DNA of 64,000 nt from JAIVJZ01 sp035296385 (lineage in GTDB: Bacteria; Acidobacteriota; Blastocatellia; Pyrinomonadales; Pyrinomonadaceae): assembly GCA_035296385.1 (NCBI GenBank), contig DATHBB010000171.1, forward strand, positions 9,554 to 73,553, in the 5' to 3' direction. Both the position numbers and the translations under genes were made by a program. The stretch's first letter is position 1. Each line of letters opens with the position of its first letter. Shown here piece by piece: positions 17,777 through 24,713 of this stretch. The notes under the pieces were generated by a model. The model was given only the letters and a program-made list of their open reading frames with translations, searched no databases and had not been told where the DNA came from.

Positions 17777-17806
17777 TTTCGCCCGAACGACTCCGCGAGT
17801 CTAAAT

Positions 17807-17887
17807 AACGATGAAGTGGGAACGCGGAACGATGAACTGAAAGCAAGTGTCTTTCAGTTCATCGTTCCGCGTTCCTACTTCATCGTT
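17807..17887. repeat. Long palindrome, GATGAAGT..GGAACGC arms (family d)
   Basis: Arms 17807-17843 and 17851-17887 (37 bases, one mismatch) surround the core AAAGCAAGTGTCTTT (17840-17854). It is followed at 17888-17906 by what looks like a single right arm of family f (TGCGTCTCTGCGGTG). Confidence 0.9.
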
Positions 17888-17943
17888 TTGCTTTGCGTCT
17901 CTGCGGTGCAAGGTTTCGCTTAAACCCAAACGCACGCGGGCGC

Positions 17944-20280
17944 TTATGCTTTACCGAAGAAGCGAAAGGTGAGTCCCGCCGTCACGCCGCGCGGGTAGCC
18001 GGGCGTTCCGTGAATGCGTGGGACGGCGGCGTCGTTCGGTCTGAGCCGCGACTCGAAATAGTTCTGCGTCTCGAAGTAGCGTTTGTCGGTCAAATTGTCT
18101 ATCGAGAAATTGAAGTCAACCCAGCGCCGTAGGCGTTTCGTCAAACTGAAATCGATCACGTCGAGGCCGGAGGCGCGCAAGGCCGCGTCGTCCGGGTCGA
18201 GCCGGTAGTTGCCCGTGTGACGGTAGCCGAGCGAGGCGCTCAGGCCGCGATAGCCGGAGAGGATGAGCGCGGCGTTCGCGACCGTGTGCGGCGCGCCGTC
18301 AACATATGAGCGCGGGCGCGTGCCGCGAAAGAAGGCGTTGCTAACCTGAGTCAATCCGCCGTTGAAAGACAGGTGCTTCGTCAGCCGCGCCGAAGTCTTG
18401 AACTCGAAGCCGTAAGAACGGCTCGCGCCGGTGAACTCGAAACTGCCGTCGTCCGGGACATAAATTTGTTCGTTCGAGCGGTCGATGAGAAAGATGTCCG
18501 TGACGAGCGAAAAGCGTCTGAAGTTGTGCGACGTGCCGAGCTGGTAGAAATTCGTCGTCGCAACTTTCGGCGCTGTCGGCTGGCCTACGACGCCGCGCGC
18601 GTCCTGGCTCGAAATGCCGCGCCCGTAGTTGAAATAGAAGACGGCGGGGAACTTGTCCGAAGGCGCGTAAGACGCGCTGAACTTCGGCTGGAAGCGCGCG
18701 GCGTGCTCCGTGCCCGAACCCTTGGGCGAGACTCTGTCGTCCACGTCGAAGCGAAAATAGTCGAAGCGCAGACCGGCCTCGACGTGCAGGTGACCGTGCA
18801 GAAAGTCCACGCCGTTTTGCGCGTAGCCGCTCGCGTTCGTGACGCGCACGCGCGCATCGGTCAGGAGCCGCGTCGTGACGTTCGGGCTGATCTCCGCGCC
18901 GACCGTGATGGGGTTGCGCCCGACCGTCGGGTAGAGTCCCACGTTGATCTGGTTGTCGTGGTAATTTGCGCCGAGTGTGACGAGCGCGGGGTTGTTGAAG
19001 AATTTGTAAGGGCGCAAATATTGGACGTTAGCGCCTTCCTGCAAGCGCGAGTCGTGCTGTTGAATCTCGTCGCCGTTCACTTCGTCCGCGAGGAAGAAGG
19101 TGAAGTTTGAATAAAGGTCGAAGAGTGAGCGAGAGACGAAAGCGTCGGCCTTGAAGGTCGCGCCCGAGGCCGACTCGTTGCGGAAATAGAGGCCGATTGT
19201 GCCGCTCTGGACGCGACCGCCGCTGTCCGGGTCGAGCGCGCCGAAGCGATCCAGACGCCCCGCCGCCACTTCGTCGAGCGGAATCTGGCCGGAGGAGAAA
19301 AAGTTGTTTCGCGCCGCGTTCAGTTTGACGCCTGCGGCGCGCTTGTCGCTCAAGCGGCGCGTGTAGTTCAACGTCAGGTTGTCGCGGCGGTAGCGCAGAG
19401 GGTTTTGGAAAGGGCCGTCGGTGCGCGACGCTTCGTAGGCGACGAAGGCGTCGGCGCGTTCGAGTCGCGGGCTGTAGGCGAGAAAGGTGCGGAAGGTGTC
19501 GAACGAGCCGCCTTGCAGCCGGAGGGTGAGCGTGTCGGGCAGAGACTCGCGCAGGCGTATGTGGACGACACCGAGACCGGAGAAGTCGCCGTACTGCGCG
19601 TTGAAAGGACCGTTCAGGATGTCAACGTCCTGCACGAGTTCGGGCGTCAGGCTCTTCAGGCCGCCGAGATAGCCTTGCCCGTGCCCCTGCGTCGCCTGAT
19701 TCTGCTGCACGTCGTTGACGAGAACTTTGAGGCCGCCGCCCACGCCGCCGTGATCGAGGTTAAAACCGAAGCGGCGTATTTCGAGCGACTTGCCGCCGCC
19801 TTCGTGTTGTCCGGCGTTGATTCCGGCGCTCAAGGTCTGGAAGAGTTGATCGTCTCTGAGAAACAGTGTGTTGTTGAAGACGGCGTCGTTGCGCCGGTCG
19901 AGCACAGGGTCGAGCGCGGTCGCTTCGATGCGTACGCTTTCGTGAACGGGCGGGATGACGTAAGCGACACGGACGGAGAGATTTTCGCTCGACTCGTCGG
20001 GGTTGATGGTTTTAGAGACGAGCGCGAGATTCTTTCCGAAGAACCTGAGCGACAGAGTTTCGGCGGGCACAACGGCGCGAAAGTTTCCTTCGGCGTCGCT
20101 CTCGATTCGCTGCTCGCCCGAAGCGTAGCGGACGAGTATGGAGACGCCCGCGACCCGTTCGTTCTGCTGCGTGATAATCGTGCCGGAGAGCGTGCGCGCC
20201 GTCGGCTGCGTCTGCTGCGCCGCAATTGCGGCGGGCAGAGAAAGTATGACTAAAAGAATAAAGGGCGCAAGTTTTTGCAT
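17944..20280 (-). CDS. TonB-dependent outer membrane receptor
   Basis: The 778-residue precursor has a signal peptide (cleavage near AIAAQQ, about residue 21), an N-terminal carboxypeptidase-regulatory-like domain (about 28-105: LSGTIITQQNERVAGVSI), a plug domain (about 115-240; PFNAQYGDFSGLGVVHI) and a 22-strand-type beta barrel ending in LTFRFFGKA. It should import a substrate across the outer membrane using TonB energy. No neighbouring transporter, heme or siderophore gene hints at the ligand. Confidence 0.9.
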   Translation of the reverse strand: MQKLAPFILLVILSLPAAIAAQQTQPTARTLSGTIITQQNERVAGVSILVRYASGEQRIESDAEGNFRAVVPAETLSLRFFGKNLALVSKTINPDESSENLSVRVAYVIPPVHESVRIEATALDPVLDRRNDAVFNNTLFLRDDQLFQTLSAGINAGQHEGGGKSLEIRRFGFNLDHGGVGGGLKVLVNDVQQNQATQGHGQGYLGGLKSLTPELVQDVDILNGPFNAQYGDFSGLGVVHIRLRESLPDTLTLRLQGGSFDTFRTFLAYSPRLERADAFVAYEASRTDGPFQNPLRYRRDNLTLNYTRRLSDKRAAGVKLNAARNNFFSSGQIPLDEVAAGRLDRFGALDPDSGGRVQSGTIGLYFRNESASGATFKADAFVSRSLFDLYSNFTFFLADEVNGDEIQQHDSRLQEGANVQYLRPYKFFNNPALVTLGANYHDNQINVGLYPTVGRNPITVGAEISPNVTTRLLTDARVRVTNASGYAQNGVDFLHGHLHVEAGLRFDYFRFDVDDRVSPKGSGTEHAARFQPKFSASYAPSDKFPAVFYFNYGRGISSQDARGVVGQPTAPKVATTNFYQLGTSHNFRRFSLVTDIFLIDRSNEQIYVPDDGSFEFTGASRSYGFEFKTSARLTKHLSFNGGLTQVSNAFFRGTRPRSYVDGAPHTVANAALILSGYRGLSASLGYRHTGNYRLDPDDAALRASGLDVIDFSLTKRLRRWVDFNFSIDNLTDKRYFETQNYFESRLRPNDAAVPRIHGTPGYPRGVTAGLTFRFFGKA

Positions 20281-20303
20281 GGCGGCTATTGTACACTGAG
20301 GAC

Positions 20304-21428
20304 ATGACGGACAAAGAGCAGTTCACAATCGGGGTCGAGGAAGAATACCAGATCGTTGATCGGGAGACGCGCGAGTTGCGCCCGCGCGCCCTGCGTATCC
20401 TGCCGGAGGCGCAAGAGGCTGTGGGCGAGAGCGTCACGCCGGAACTCTACCTCTCGCAGATCGAGATCGGCACAAATATCTGCGCGACGCTCGGAGAGGT
20501 GCGCGACGAACTCACGCACCTGCGCCGCGAAGTCATCTCCGCCGCCGAATCCGACGGCCACTGGATCGCTGCGGCGGGCACGCATCCCTTTTCTCACTGG
20601 GCGGATCAAGAGTTGACGCCCAAGCGTCGTTATCGCGGCATCGCGGATGAGTACGAACAACTGGCGCGCGAGCAGTTGATCTTCGGCTGCCACGTCCACA
20701 TCGGCATGCGCGACCGCGAGGCGGCGATTCATGTGATGAACCGCGCGCGACTGTGGCTCGCGCCGCTTCTGGCGCTCGCCGCCAACTCGCCCTACTGGCT
20801 CGGCTGGGATACGGGCTACGCCAGTTTCCGCACCGAAATCTGGCGGCGCTGGCCGATGTCCGGCACGCCGCAAGTCTTTCGCTCGCGCGAAGAATACGAC
20901 GCGCTCGTCGCAACTCTGGTCGAAACCGGAAGCGTGTCGGACGGGACGAAAATCTACTGGGACGTGCGCCCCTCGGCGCGCTACGAAACGCTCGAATATC
21001 GCGTCACGGACGTGTGCCTGACGATTGACGAAGCCGTCATGATCGCCGGACTCGTGCGCGCGCTCACGCGCACCGCCTACGCACACTACATGCGCGGCGA
21101 ACCGCTCACCGAAGTGCGCCCCGAACTGCTCCGCGCAGCCAAGTGGCGAGCGGCGCGCTACGGCCTCGACGCAGAACTGGTAGATGCGCGCGACGGCTGC
21201 GCGCGCCCCGCCGCCGAACTCATCGAAAAGCTGCTCGCGCACCTGCGCCCCGCGCTCGAAGAGGACGGCAACTGGGATGAAGTCGCCGCGCTCACGCGCT
21301 ACACGCTGGCGCGCGGCAACGGGGCGGCGCGACAGCGTCAGGTCTTCACGCGCACCGAGAGCTACGAGGCCATCGTCGATCTCATCGTCAGCGAAACGGC
21401 CAAAGGCACGGAGCGTGCGTCGTCGTAA
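20304..21428 (+). CDS. Carboxylate-amine ligase, YbdK/GCS2 family
   Basis: It belongs to the glutamate-cysteine ligase type 2 group: FTIGVEEEYQIVD at the N-terminus, ELYLSQIEIGT, HVHIGM, and the block SYWLGWDTGY-like (SPYWLGWDTGYASFR). Such enzymes show weak gamma-glutamylcysteine synthetase activity; the true substrates are often unknown. I use the ATG at 20304 (MTDKEQFTIG); a TTG at 20289 is in frame but has no support. The 374-residue length is normal. It is divergent from the TonB receptor with only 23 bases between the starts. Confidence 0.9.
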   Translation: MTDKEQFTIGVEEEYQIVDRETRELRPRALRILPEAQEAVGESVTPELYLSQIEIGTNICATLGEVRDELTHLRREVISAAESDGHWIAAAGTHPFSHWADQELTPKRRYRGIADEYEQLAREQLIFGCHVHIGMRDREAAIHVMNRARLWLAPLLALAANSPYWLGWDTGYASFRTEIWRRWPMSGTPQVFRSREEYDALVATLVETGSVSDGTKIYWDVRPSARYETLEYRVTDVCLTIDEAVMIAGLVRALTRTAYAHYMRGEPLTEVRPELLRAAKWRAARYGLDAELVDARDGCARPAAELIEKLLAHLRPALEEDGNWDEVAALTRYTLARGNGAARQRQVFTRTESYEAIVDLIVSETAKGTERASS

Positions 21429-21516
21429 AGGGGCGCAGGCCATCGTAAAATTGAAGGGAGATGTTACCTGCGCGTCGCCGGTAAGCGCGTGAGCGAATCG
21501 TTAAGGAAGCCGCGTG

Positions 21517-21927
21517 ATGGACGAGCGAAAGAGGCGTCTGAAGAAAGAGTACCTGCAACAGCGCAGGGCGATGGGCGTCTTCCTCATACGCAATACGGTC
21601 AACGACAAGGTGCTCGTCGGCGTCGGTCTCGATCTTTCAGGCATCATCAACAGCCACAAGTTCCAACTGGCGGCGGGCGTTCACCGCAACCGGCGTCTGC
21701 AAAGCGATTGGAACGCGCTCGGCGGCGCGAACTTCACCTTCGAGATTCTCGATCAACTCGAACCGCGCGCGGACGCCGAAGACGACGGGCGACAGGATTT
21801 GGCGTTTCTCGAAGAACTCTGGCTGGAGAAGTTGCAACCGTTCGGCACGCGCGGCTACAACAAACGCAAGCTGACGAGAGAAGAGATGCTGCGGCGAATC
21901 GCAGCCGGACAGTCGCCCAAACACTGA
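21517..21927 (+). CDS. GIY-YIG nuclease family protein
   Basis: The 136-residue protein has the GVFLIRNTVNDKVLVGVGLDL start that corresponds to a degenerate GIY-YIG motif, then HKFQLAAGVHRNRRLQSDWN and a C-terminal LEELWLEKLQPFGTRGYN. Small proteins of this kind are annotated as GIY-YIG nucleases; whether this one cuts DNA is uncertain because the Tyr residues are replaced. ATG 21517 has AAGGAAG seven bases upstream; GTG 21514 is the alternative. It ends 115 bases before the split tRNA-Ser locus, which carries another nuclease gene. Confidence 0.75.
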   Translation: MDERKRRLKKEYLQQRRAMGVFLIRNTVNDKVLVGVGLDLSGIINSHKFQLAAGVHRNRRLQSDWNALGGANFTFEILDQLEPRADAEDDGRQDLAFLEELWLEKLQPFGTRGYNKRKLTREEMLRRIAAGQSPKH

Positions 21928-21980
21928 CGCTCGAATTACGCGGAAAATTTCGTTCCGGCCTGGGCAGATTTTACCAGCCC

Positions 21981-22004
21981 CGTCTCAACCAGCCGGTTGA
22001 GACG
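21981..22004 (+). terminator. Hairpin after the GIY-YIG gene
   Basis: CGTCTCAACC (21981-21990) pairs perfectly with GGTTGAGACG (21995-22004) over a 4-base loop. There is no T-run, and its right arm overlaps the -35 of the next promoter. Confidence 0.5.
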
Positions 22005-22026
22005 CCTGAGAGCGGTGCGGTATAGT
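21997..22026 (+). promoter_or_regulatory. Promoter of the tRNA-Ser locus
   Basis: TTGAGA at 21997-22002, an 18-base spacer and TATAGT at 22021-22026. The expected start near 22033 is just before the tRNA 5' half at 22042, the normal spacing for a tRNA gene. The same transcript would run through the nuclease gene and the intact tRNA. Confidence 0.6.
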
Positions 22027-22041
22027 GTGTGAGCAAATTAG

Positions 22042-22077
22042 GGAGGCTTGGGCTAATTGGTAAGTCAGCAGTCTTGA
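22042..22077 (+). pseudogene. 5' half of a split tRNA-Ser(UGA)-like gene
   Basis: The 36 bases read as acceptor strand GGAGGCT (22042-22048), a D-arm GGC-TAATTGGTAA-GTC (22051-22066), anticodon stem GCAGT (22068-22072) and loop CTTGA, giving the anticodon TGA. Homology to a tRNA then stops. The acceptor strand pairs 7 of 7 with AGCCTCC at 22597-22603, more than 500 bases downstream, which marks the two pieces as halves of one former gene. Confidence 0.75.
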
Positions 22078-22109
22078 GTCCCGTTGTCTCTGTCGCTATA
22101 TTATTTTCT

Positions 22110-22475
22110 ATGAGAATTACTCAAAGAAAAGGTGACATAGCAACTGCTCAGGCCATAGCAACCTTTACACGTTTGGGCTACGATGTGTCCATTCCGATAA
22201 CGGAATCTGCTAAATATGACTTAATCGTTGATACGCCCGATGGACTCAGACGGGTACAGGTTAAATATAGCAGTGATCGGAAAGTGGGTTTAAGAAACAT
22301 CCACTCAAACGCGAGCGGGTATGTGGTGAAAAAATGTGAGCCGAACGCTTACGATTGGCTCTATATCCTCTATGCGGCGCAAACTGGATTTGAGGAATAT
22401 CTGTTACCCGAATGTTTTGCGGGTCGAAACTCTGTAAGTCTCACCCCATATTCCAGGATTCTGATGGAAGGGTAG
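22110..22475 (+). CDS. PD-(D/E)XK homing-endonuclease-like protein inside a tRNA gene
   Basis: The 121-residue protein resembles group I intron-associated PD-(D/E)XK nucleases such as I-Ssp6803I. KGDIATAQAIATFTRLGYDV at the N-terminus is followed by the catalytic core AKYDLIVD (D37) and RRVQVKY (Q50, K52), then VKKCEPNAYDWLYIL. The Q-x-K form instead of E-x-K is also found in the I-Ssp6803I group (from memory). GC content is about 47% over the lines I counted, against about 63% around it, and codon use is unlike the neighbours. The frame is open from 22029, but its first 27 codons read through the tRNA half, so ATG 22110 is the likely start; no good ribosome site is visible. The TAG stop lies inside the next tRNA. 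Confidence 0.75.
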   Translation: MRITQRKGDIATAQAIATFTRLGYDVSIPITESAKYDLIVDTPDGLRRVQVKYSSDRKVGLRNIHSNASGYVVKKCEPNAYDWLYILYAAQTGFEEYLLPECFAGRNSVSLTPYSRILMEG

Positions 22476-22551
22476 CCTAATTGGTAAGGCAGTAGTCTTG
22501 AAAACTACCGCACGAAAGTGCTTGCAGGTTCGAGTCCTGTCCCTTCCGCCA
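22466..22551 (+). tRNA. serT: tRNA-Ser(UGA)
   Basis: A complete type II tRNA with encoded CCA. Acceptor GGAAGGG (22466-22472) pairs with CCCTTCC (22541-22547), discriminator G at 22548 and CCA at 22549-22551. The anticodon stem is GTAGT/ACTAC (22492-22496, 22504-22508) with loop CTTGAAA and anticodon TGA. The long variable arm GCACGAAAGTGC and T-arm GCAGG-TTCGAGT-CCTGT are intact. It overlaps the last 10 bases of the nuclease gene and lies nested between the two halves of another tRNA-Ser-like gene. Confidence 0.95.
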
Positions 22552-22565
22552 TTTTGAATTTAAGG

Positions 22566-22604
22566 TTCGGAGACGCATGACGGGTTCGAGTCCCTCAGCC
22601 TCCG
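22566..22604 (+). pseudogene. 3' half of the split tRNA-Ser-like gene
   Basis: The segment contains a T-arm-like GGGTTCGAGTCCC (22582-22594) and the acceptor strand AGCCTCC plus G (22597-22604) without CCA. The T-stem would be perfect (GAGGG/CCCTC) if one extra C at 22581 were absent, and no 3' anticodon stem (ACTGC) remains. It therefore looks decayed and could not be joined to the 5' half to make a working tRNA. Confidence 0.65.
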
Positions 22605-22625
22605 TTTGATTTGAGACGCACGCTT

Positions 22626-22661
22626 GAGCCGCCCCCGCTTGCCGCAGAGCATGGGCGGCTC
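22626..22661 (+). terminator. Hairpin after the tRNA-Ser locus
   Basis: GAGCCGCCC (22626-22634) pairs with GGGCGGCTC (22653-22661) across an 18-base loop, followed by GTTCAGTTT. It is a plausible end of the tRNA transcript with a weak T-run. Confidence 0.45.
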
Positions 22662-22707
22662 GTTCAGTTTGCGGTTGGCGTGTGATGATAAGGAGTGAGG
22701 ACGGATC

Positions 22708-23853
22708 ATGCTCGAATTTTTGACGTGTGAAACGGTGGCGGGCGCGGCGCGTGCGGCACTCTCGTCGGGGCAGACGCTCGCGGCGAATCTCTGGCTGTGG
22801 CAGGCGCAAGCAGCGCCGACGCCTACCCCGCAAGCCGCTCTGCAAACAACACCCACGCCGATCACGCCCGCCGCACCGCCTCCACCGGAGAGCAACGTCA
22901 ACTGGGCGATCCGTTTCTGGAACAACTACCTCAACCAGAAACTTGAGATCGGCGACACGCTCAAAATCTCCGTCGCCTCGCTCATCCTCGGCGTGCTCAT
23001 TCTGCTCGCCGCGTGGGTCTTGTCGCGCACGCTTCGCAGGTTGCTCGAAGGGCGTCTGGCCGCGCGCACACATCTCGATCCGGGTTTACAGTTCACGCTG
23101 CTCAGGCTCACGCATTACGTGATTCTGACGGTCGGCATCATTCTCGCCGCGAGCGTCGGGTTGAACGCGAATTTCACTTCAGTCGCCGTCATCTTCACCG
23201 CGCTCTCGGTCGGCATCGGCTTCGGCTTGCAGTTCATCGCGGGCGACATCGCCTCCGGCTTCATACTGCTCTTCGAACGCCCCGCGCGCATCGGCGACTG
23301 GGTCACGATCACGGGGCCGGACAGCAAGCTCACCGAAGGCCGCGTGCAGGCGATCAACCTGCGCACGACATCCGTGCTGACCAACGACCGCATCACCGTC
23401 ATCGTCCCGAACTCGAAACTCGTCAACGACAACCTCGTCAACTGGTCTTACGCAGACCGACGCTCGCGCATCAGTGTGCCCGTCGGGGTCTCCTATAACG
23501 CGGACGTTGATCTCGTCACGGACACGCTCTTGCGCGCCGCCGAAGGGATCACGCACGTCTTGCCCGAACCGAAGCCGAACGTGCAGTTCCTCGGCTTCGG
23601 CGAATCGTCGCTCGACTTTCGCCTGCTCGTCTGGACGGACAGGCCGCGCCGCCACCCGCAGATCAAAAGCGACATTAACTACCGCATCTGGCGTCTCTTC
23701 AAAGAGGCCGGAATCGAAATCCCCTTCCCGCAGCGCGATCTCAACCTGCGCGGCGCGTCGCTTCGCCTGGACACGCCCGGCGGCCAACATCTCAGGCTCT
23801 CCGGCGCGGACGAAGAGGACGAAGAGCGCGAAGAAAATCTGACGCGAAGATAA
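22708..23853 (+). CDS. mscS: MscS-family mechanosensitive channel
   Basis: MscS channels release solutes on hypo-osmotic shock. The 381-residue protein has a Pro/Thr-rich N-terminal stretch (about 32-62), membrane helices at about 85-108, 132-152 and 155-175, and the pore helix region ALSVGIGFGLQFIAGDIASGFILLFE. The beta domain has DWVTI and the C-terminal part ITHVLPEPKPNV and YRIWRLFKEAGIEIPFPQRDL, which closes the family signature. The C-terminus is acidic (EEDEEREE). It is a single gene between the tRNA locus and a palindrome. Confidence 0.92.
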   Translation: MLEFLTCETVAGAARAALSSGQTLAANLWLWQAQAAPTPTPQAALQTTPTPITPAAPPPPESNVNWAIRFWNNYLNQKLEIGDTLKISVASLILGVLILLAAWVLSRTLRRLLEGRLAARTHLDPGLQFTLLRLTHYVILTVGIILAASVGLNANFTSVAVIFTALSVGIGFGLQFIAGDIASGFILLFERPARIGDWVTITGPDSKLTEGRVQAINLRTTSVLTNDRITVIVPNSKLVNDNLVNWSYADRRSRISVPVGVSYNADVDLVTDTLLRAAEGITHVLPEPKPNVQFLGFGESSLDFRLLVWTDRPRRHPQIKSDINYRIWRLFKEAGIEIPFPQRDLNLRGASLRLDTPGGQHLRLSGADEEDEEREENLTRR

Positions 23854-23860
23854 AACTTTC

Positions 23861-23980
23861 GGGGAAAGGGGAAGGGGGAAGGGATAAAGGTAAAGACAGG
23901 AAGCAGGAATTGACTCGCGCCGCTATAATTGTCTTACTCTGATTCTTTACCCTTTCCCCCTTCCCTTTTCCCTTTCCCCC
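23861..23980. repeat. Palindrome with purine/pyrimidine arms (family e)
   Basis: Left arm 23861-23895 is GGGGAAAGGG-type and the right arm 23944-23979 is TTTCCCCC-type. They surround a 48-base centre with AAGACAGGAAGCAGG and TTGTCTT. It lies between co-directional genes. Confidence 0.75.
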
Positions 23981-24092
23981 TACTCATTACCCTTACCCTT
24001 TTTTGCACACTTCTGCTAGGCTGTTATCGTTTCTATGAATGAACTGCCACTCAGTAAAGCGTTCGACTAAAAGAGACGGAGTTGTCCCCCGA

Positions 24093-24713
24093 ATGCGTTC
24101 CGCACGTTCCCTGAATCCGAGCCAGCGCGCCGCCGTGCCCGATAAGCGCGAAGCCATCTTGCGCGCCGCCACCAAAGTCTTCGCCACGAACGGCTACTTC
24201 AACTCGAAGGTGGCCGACGTGGCGCGCGTCGCGGGCGTCGCCGACGGCACGGTCTATCTCTACTTCAAGAGCAAAGAGGAAATCCTGCGTTCGATCTTCG
24301 AGCGCGGCGTGAATGATGCCGTCACGGACGCGCGCGCCGAGGTCGCCTCGCTCACGGACGCGCGCGAGAAGTTGCGCCGCATCGCGCGCCTGCATCTCGA
24401 ACGGCTCGGCGCGGATCGCGATCTGGCCGTCGTCTTTCAAGTCGAACTGCGCGGCTCGACGAAGTTCATGGAAGAGTTTTCCGCAGCCGGTCTCGCCGAG
24501 TACCTGCGGCTCATCCGTGAGACGCTGGAAGAGGGGCAGCGCGCCGGACTCTTTCGCGCGGAACTGAACGCGAAAGTCGTCGCCAAGATTCTCTTCGGCG
24601 CGCTCGACGAGATGGCGACCAACTGGATTCTCTCGCCGCGCGCCTACAAGCTCGCGCCGCTGGCCGATCAAGTGCTCGACATTTTTCTGAACGGAGTAAG
24701 CACCAGCAGATGA
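24093..24713 (+). CDS. TetR-family regulator, FadR/YsiA-like
   Basis: The N-terminal helix-turn-helix (KREAILRAATKVFATNGY...VADVARVAGVADGTVYLYFKSKEEIL) and the ligand-domain segments LAVVFQVELRGS and ILFGALDEMATNWI closely resemble Bacillus FadR (YsiA), which represses fatty acid degradation genes and is released by long-chain acyl-CoA. Its stop overlaps the start of an acyl-CoA synthetase gene (ATGA, 24710-24713), so it very likely controls its own operon. I prefer ATG 24093; ATG 24039 would add 18 residues. Confidence 0.88.
   Translation: MRSARSLNPSQRAAVPDKREAILRAATKVFATNGYFNSKVADVARVAGVADGTVYLYFKSKEEILRSIFERGVNDAVTDARAEVASLTDAREKLRRIARLHLERLGADRDLAVVFQVELRGSTKFMEEFSAAGLAEYLRLIRETLEEGQRAGLFRAELNAKVVAKILFGALDEMATNWILSPRAYKLAPLADQVLDIFLNGVSTSR

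Noticed and set aside
22078..22465. Group I intron between the two tRNA-Ser halves
   Set aside because: Only 32 bases precede the nuclease gene and none follow it before the nested tRNA, so a catalytic core does not fit. The 3' anticodon stem is also missing from the outer 3' half.
23910..23929. TTGACT and TATAAT inside the family e palindrome
   Set aside because: The spacer is only 8 bases, so it is not a working sigma70 promoter.
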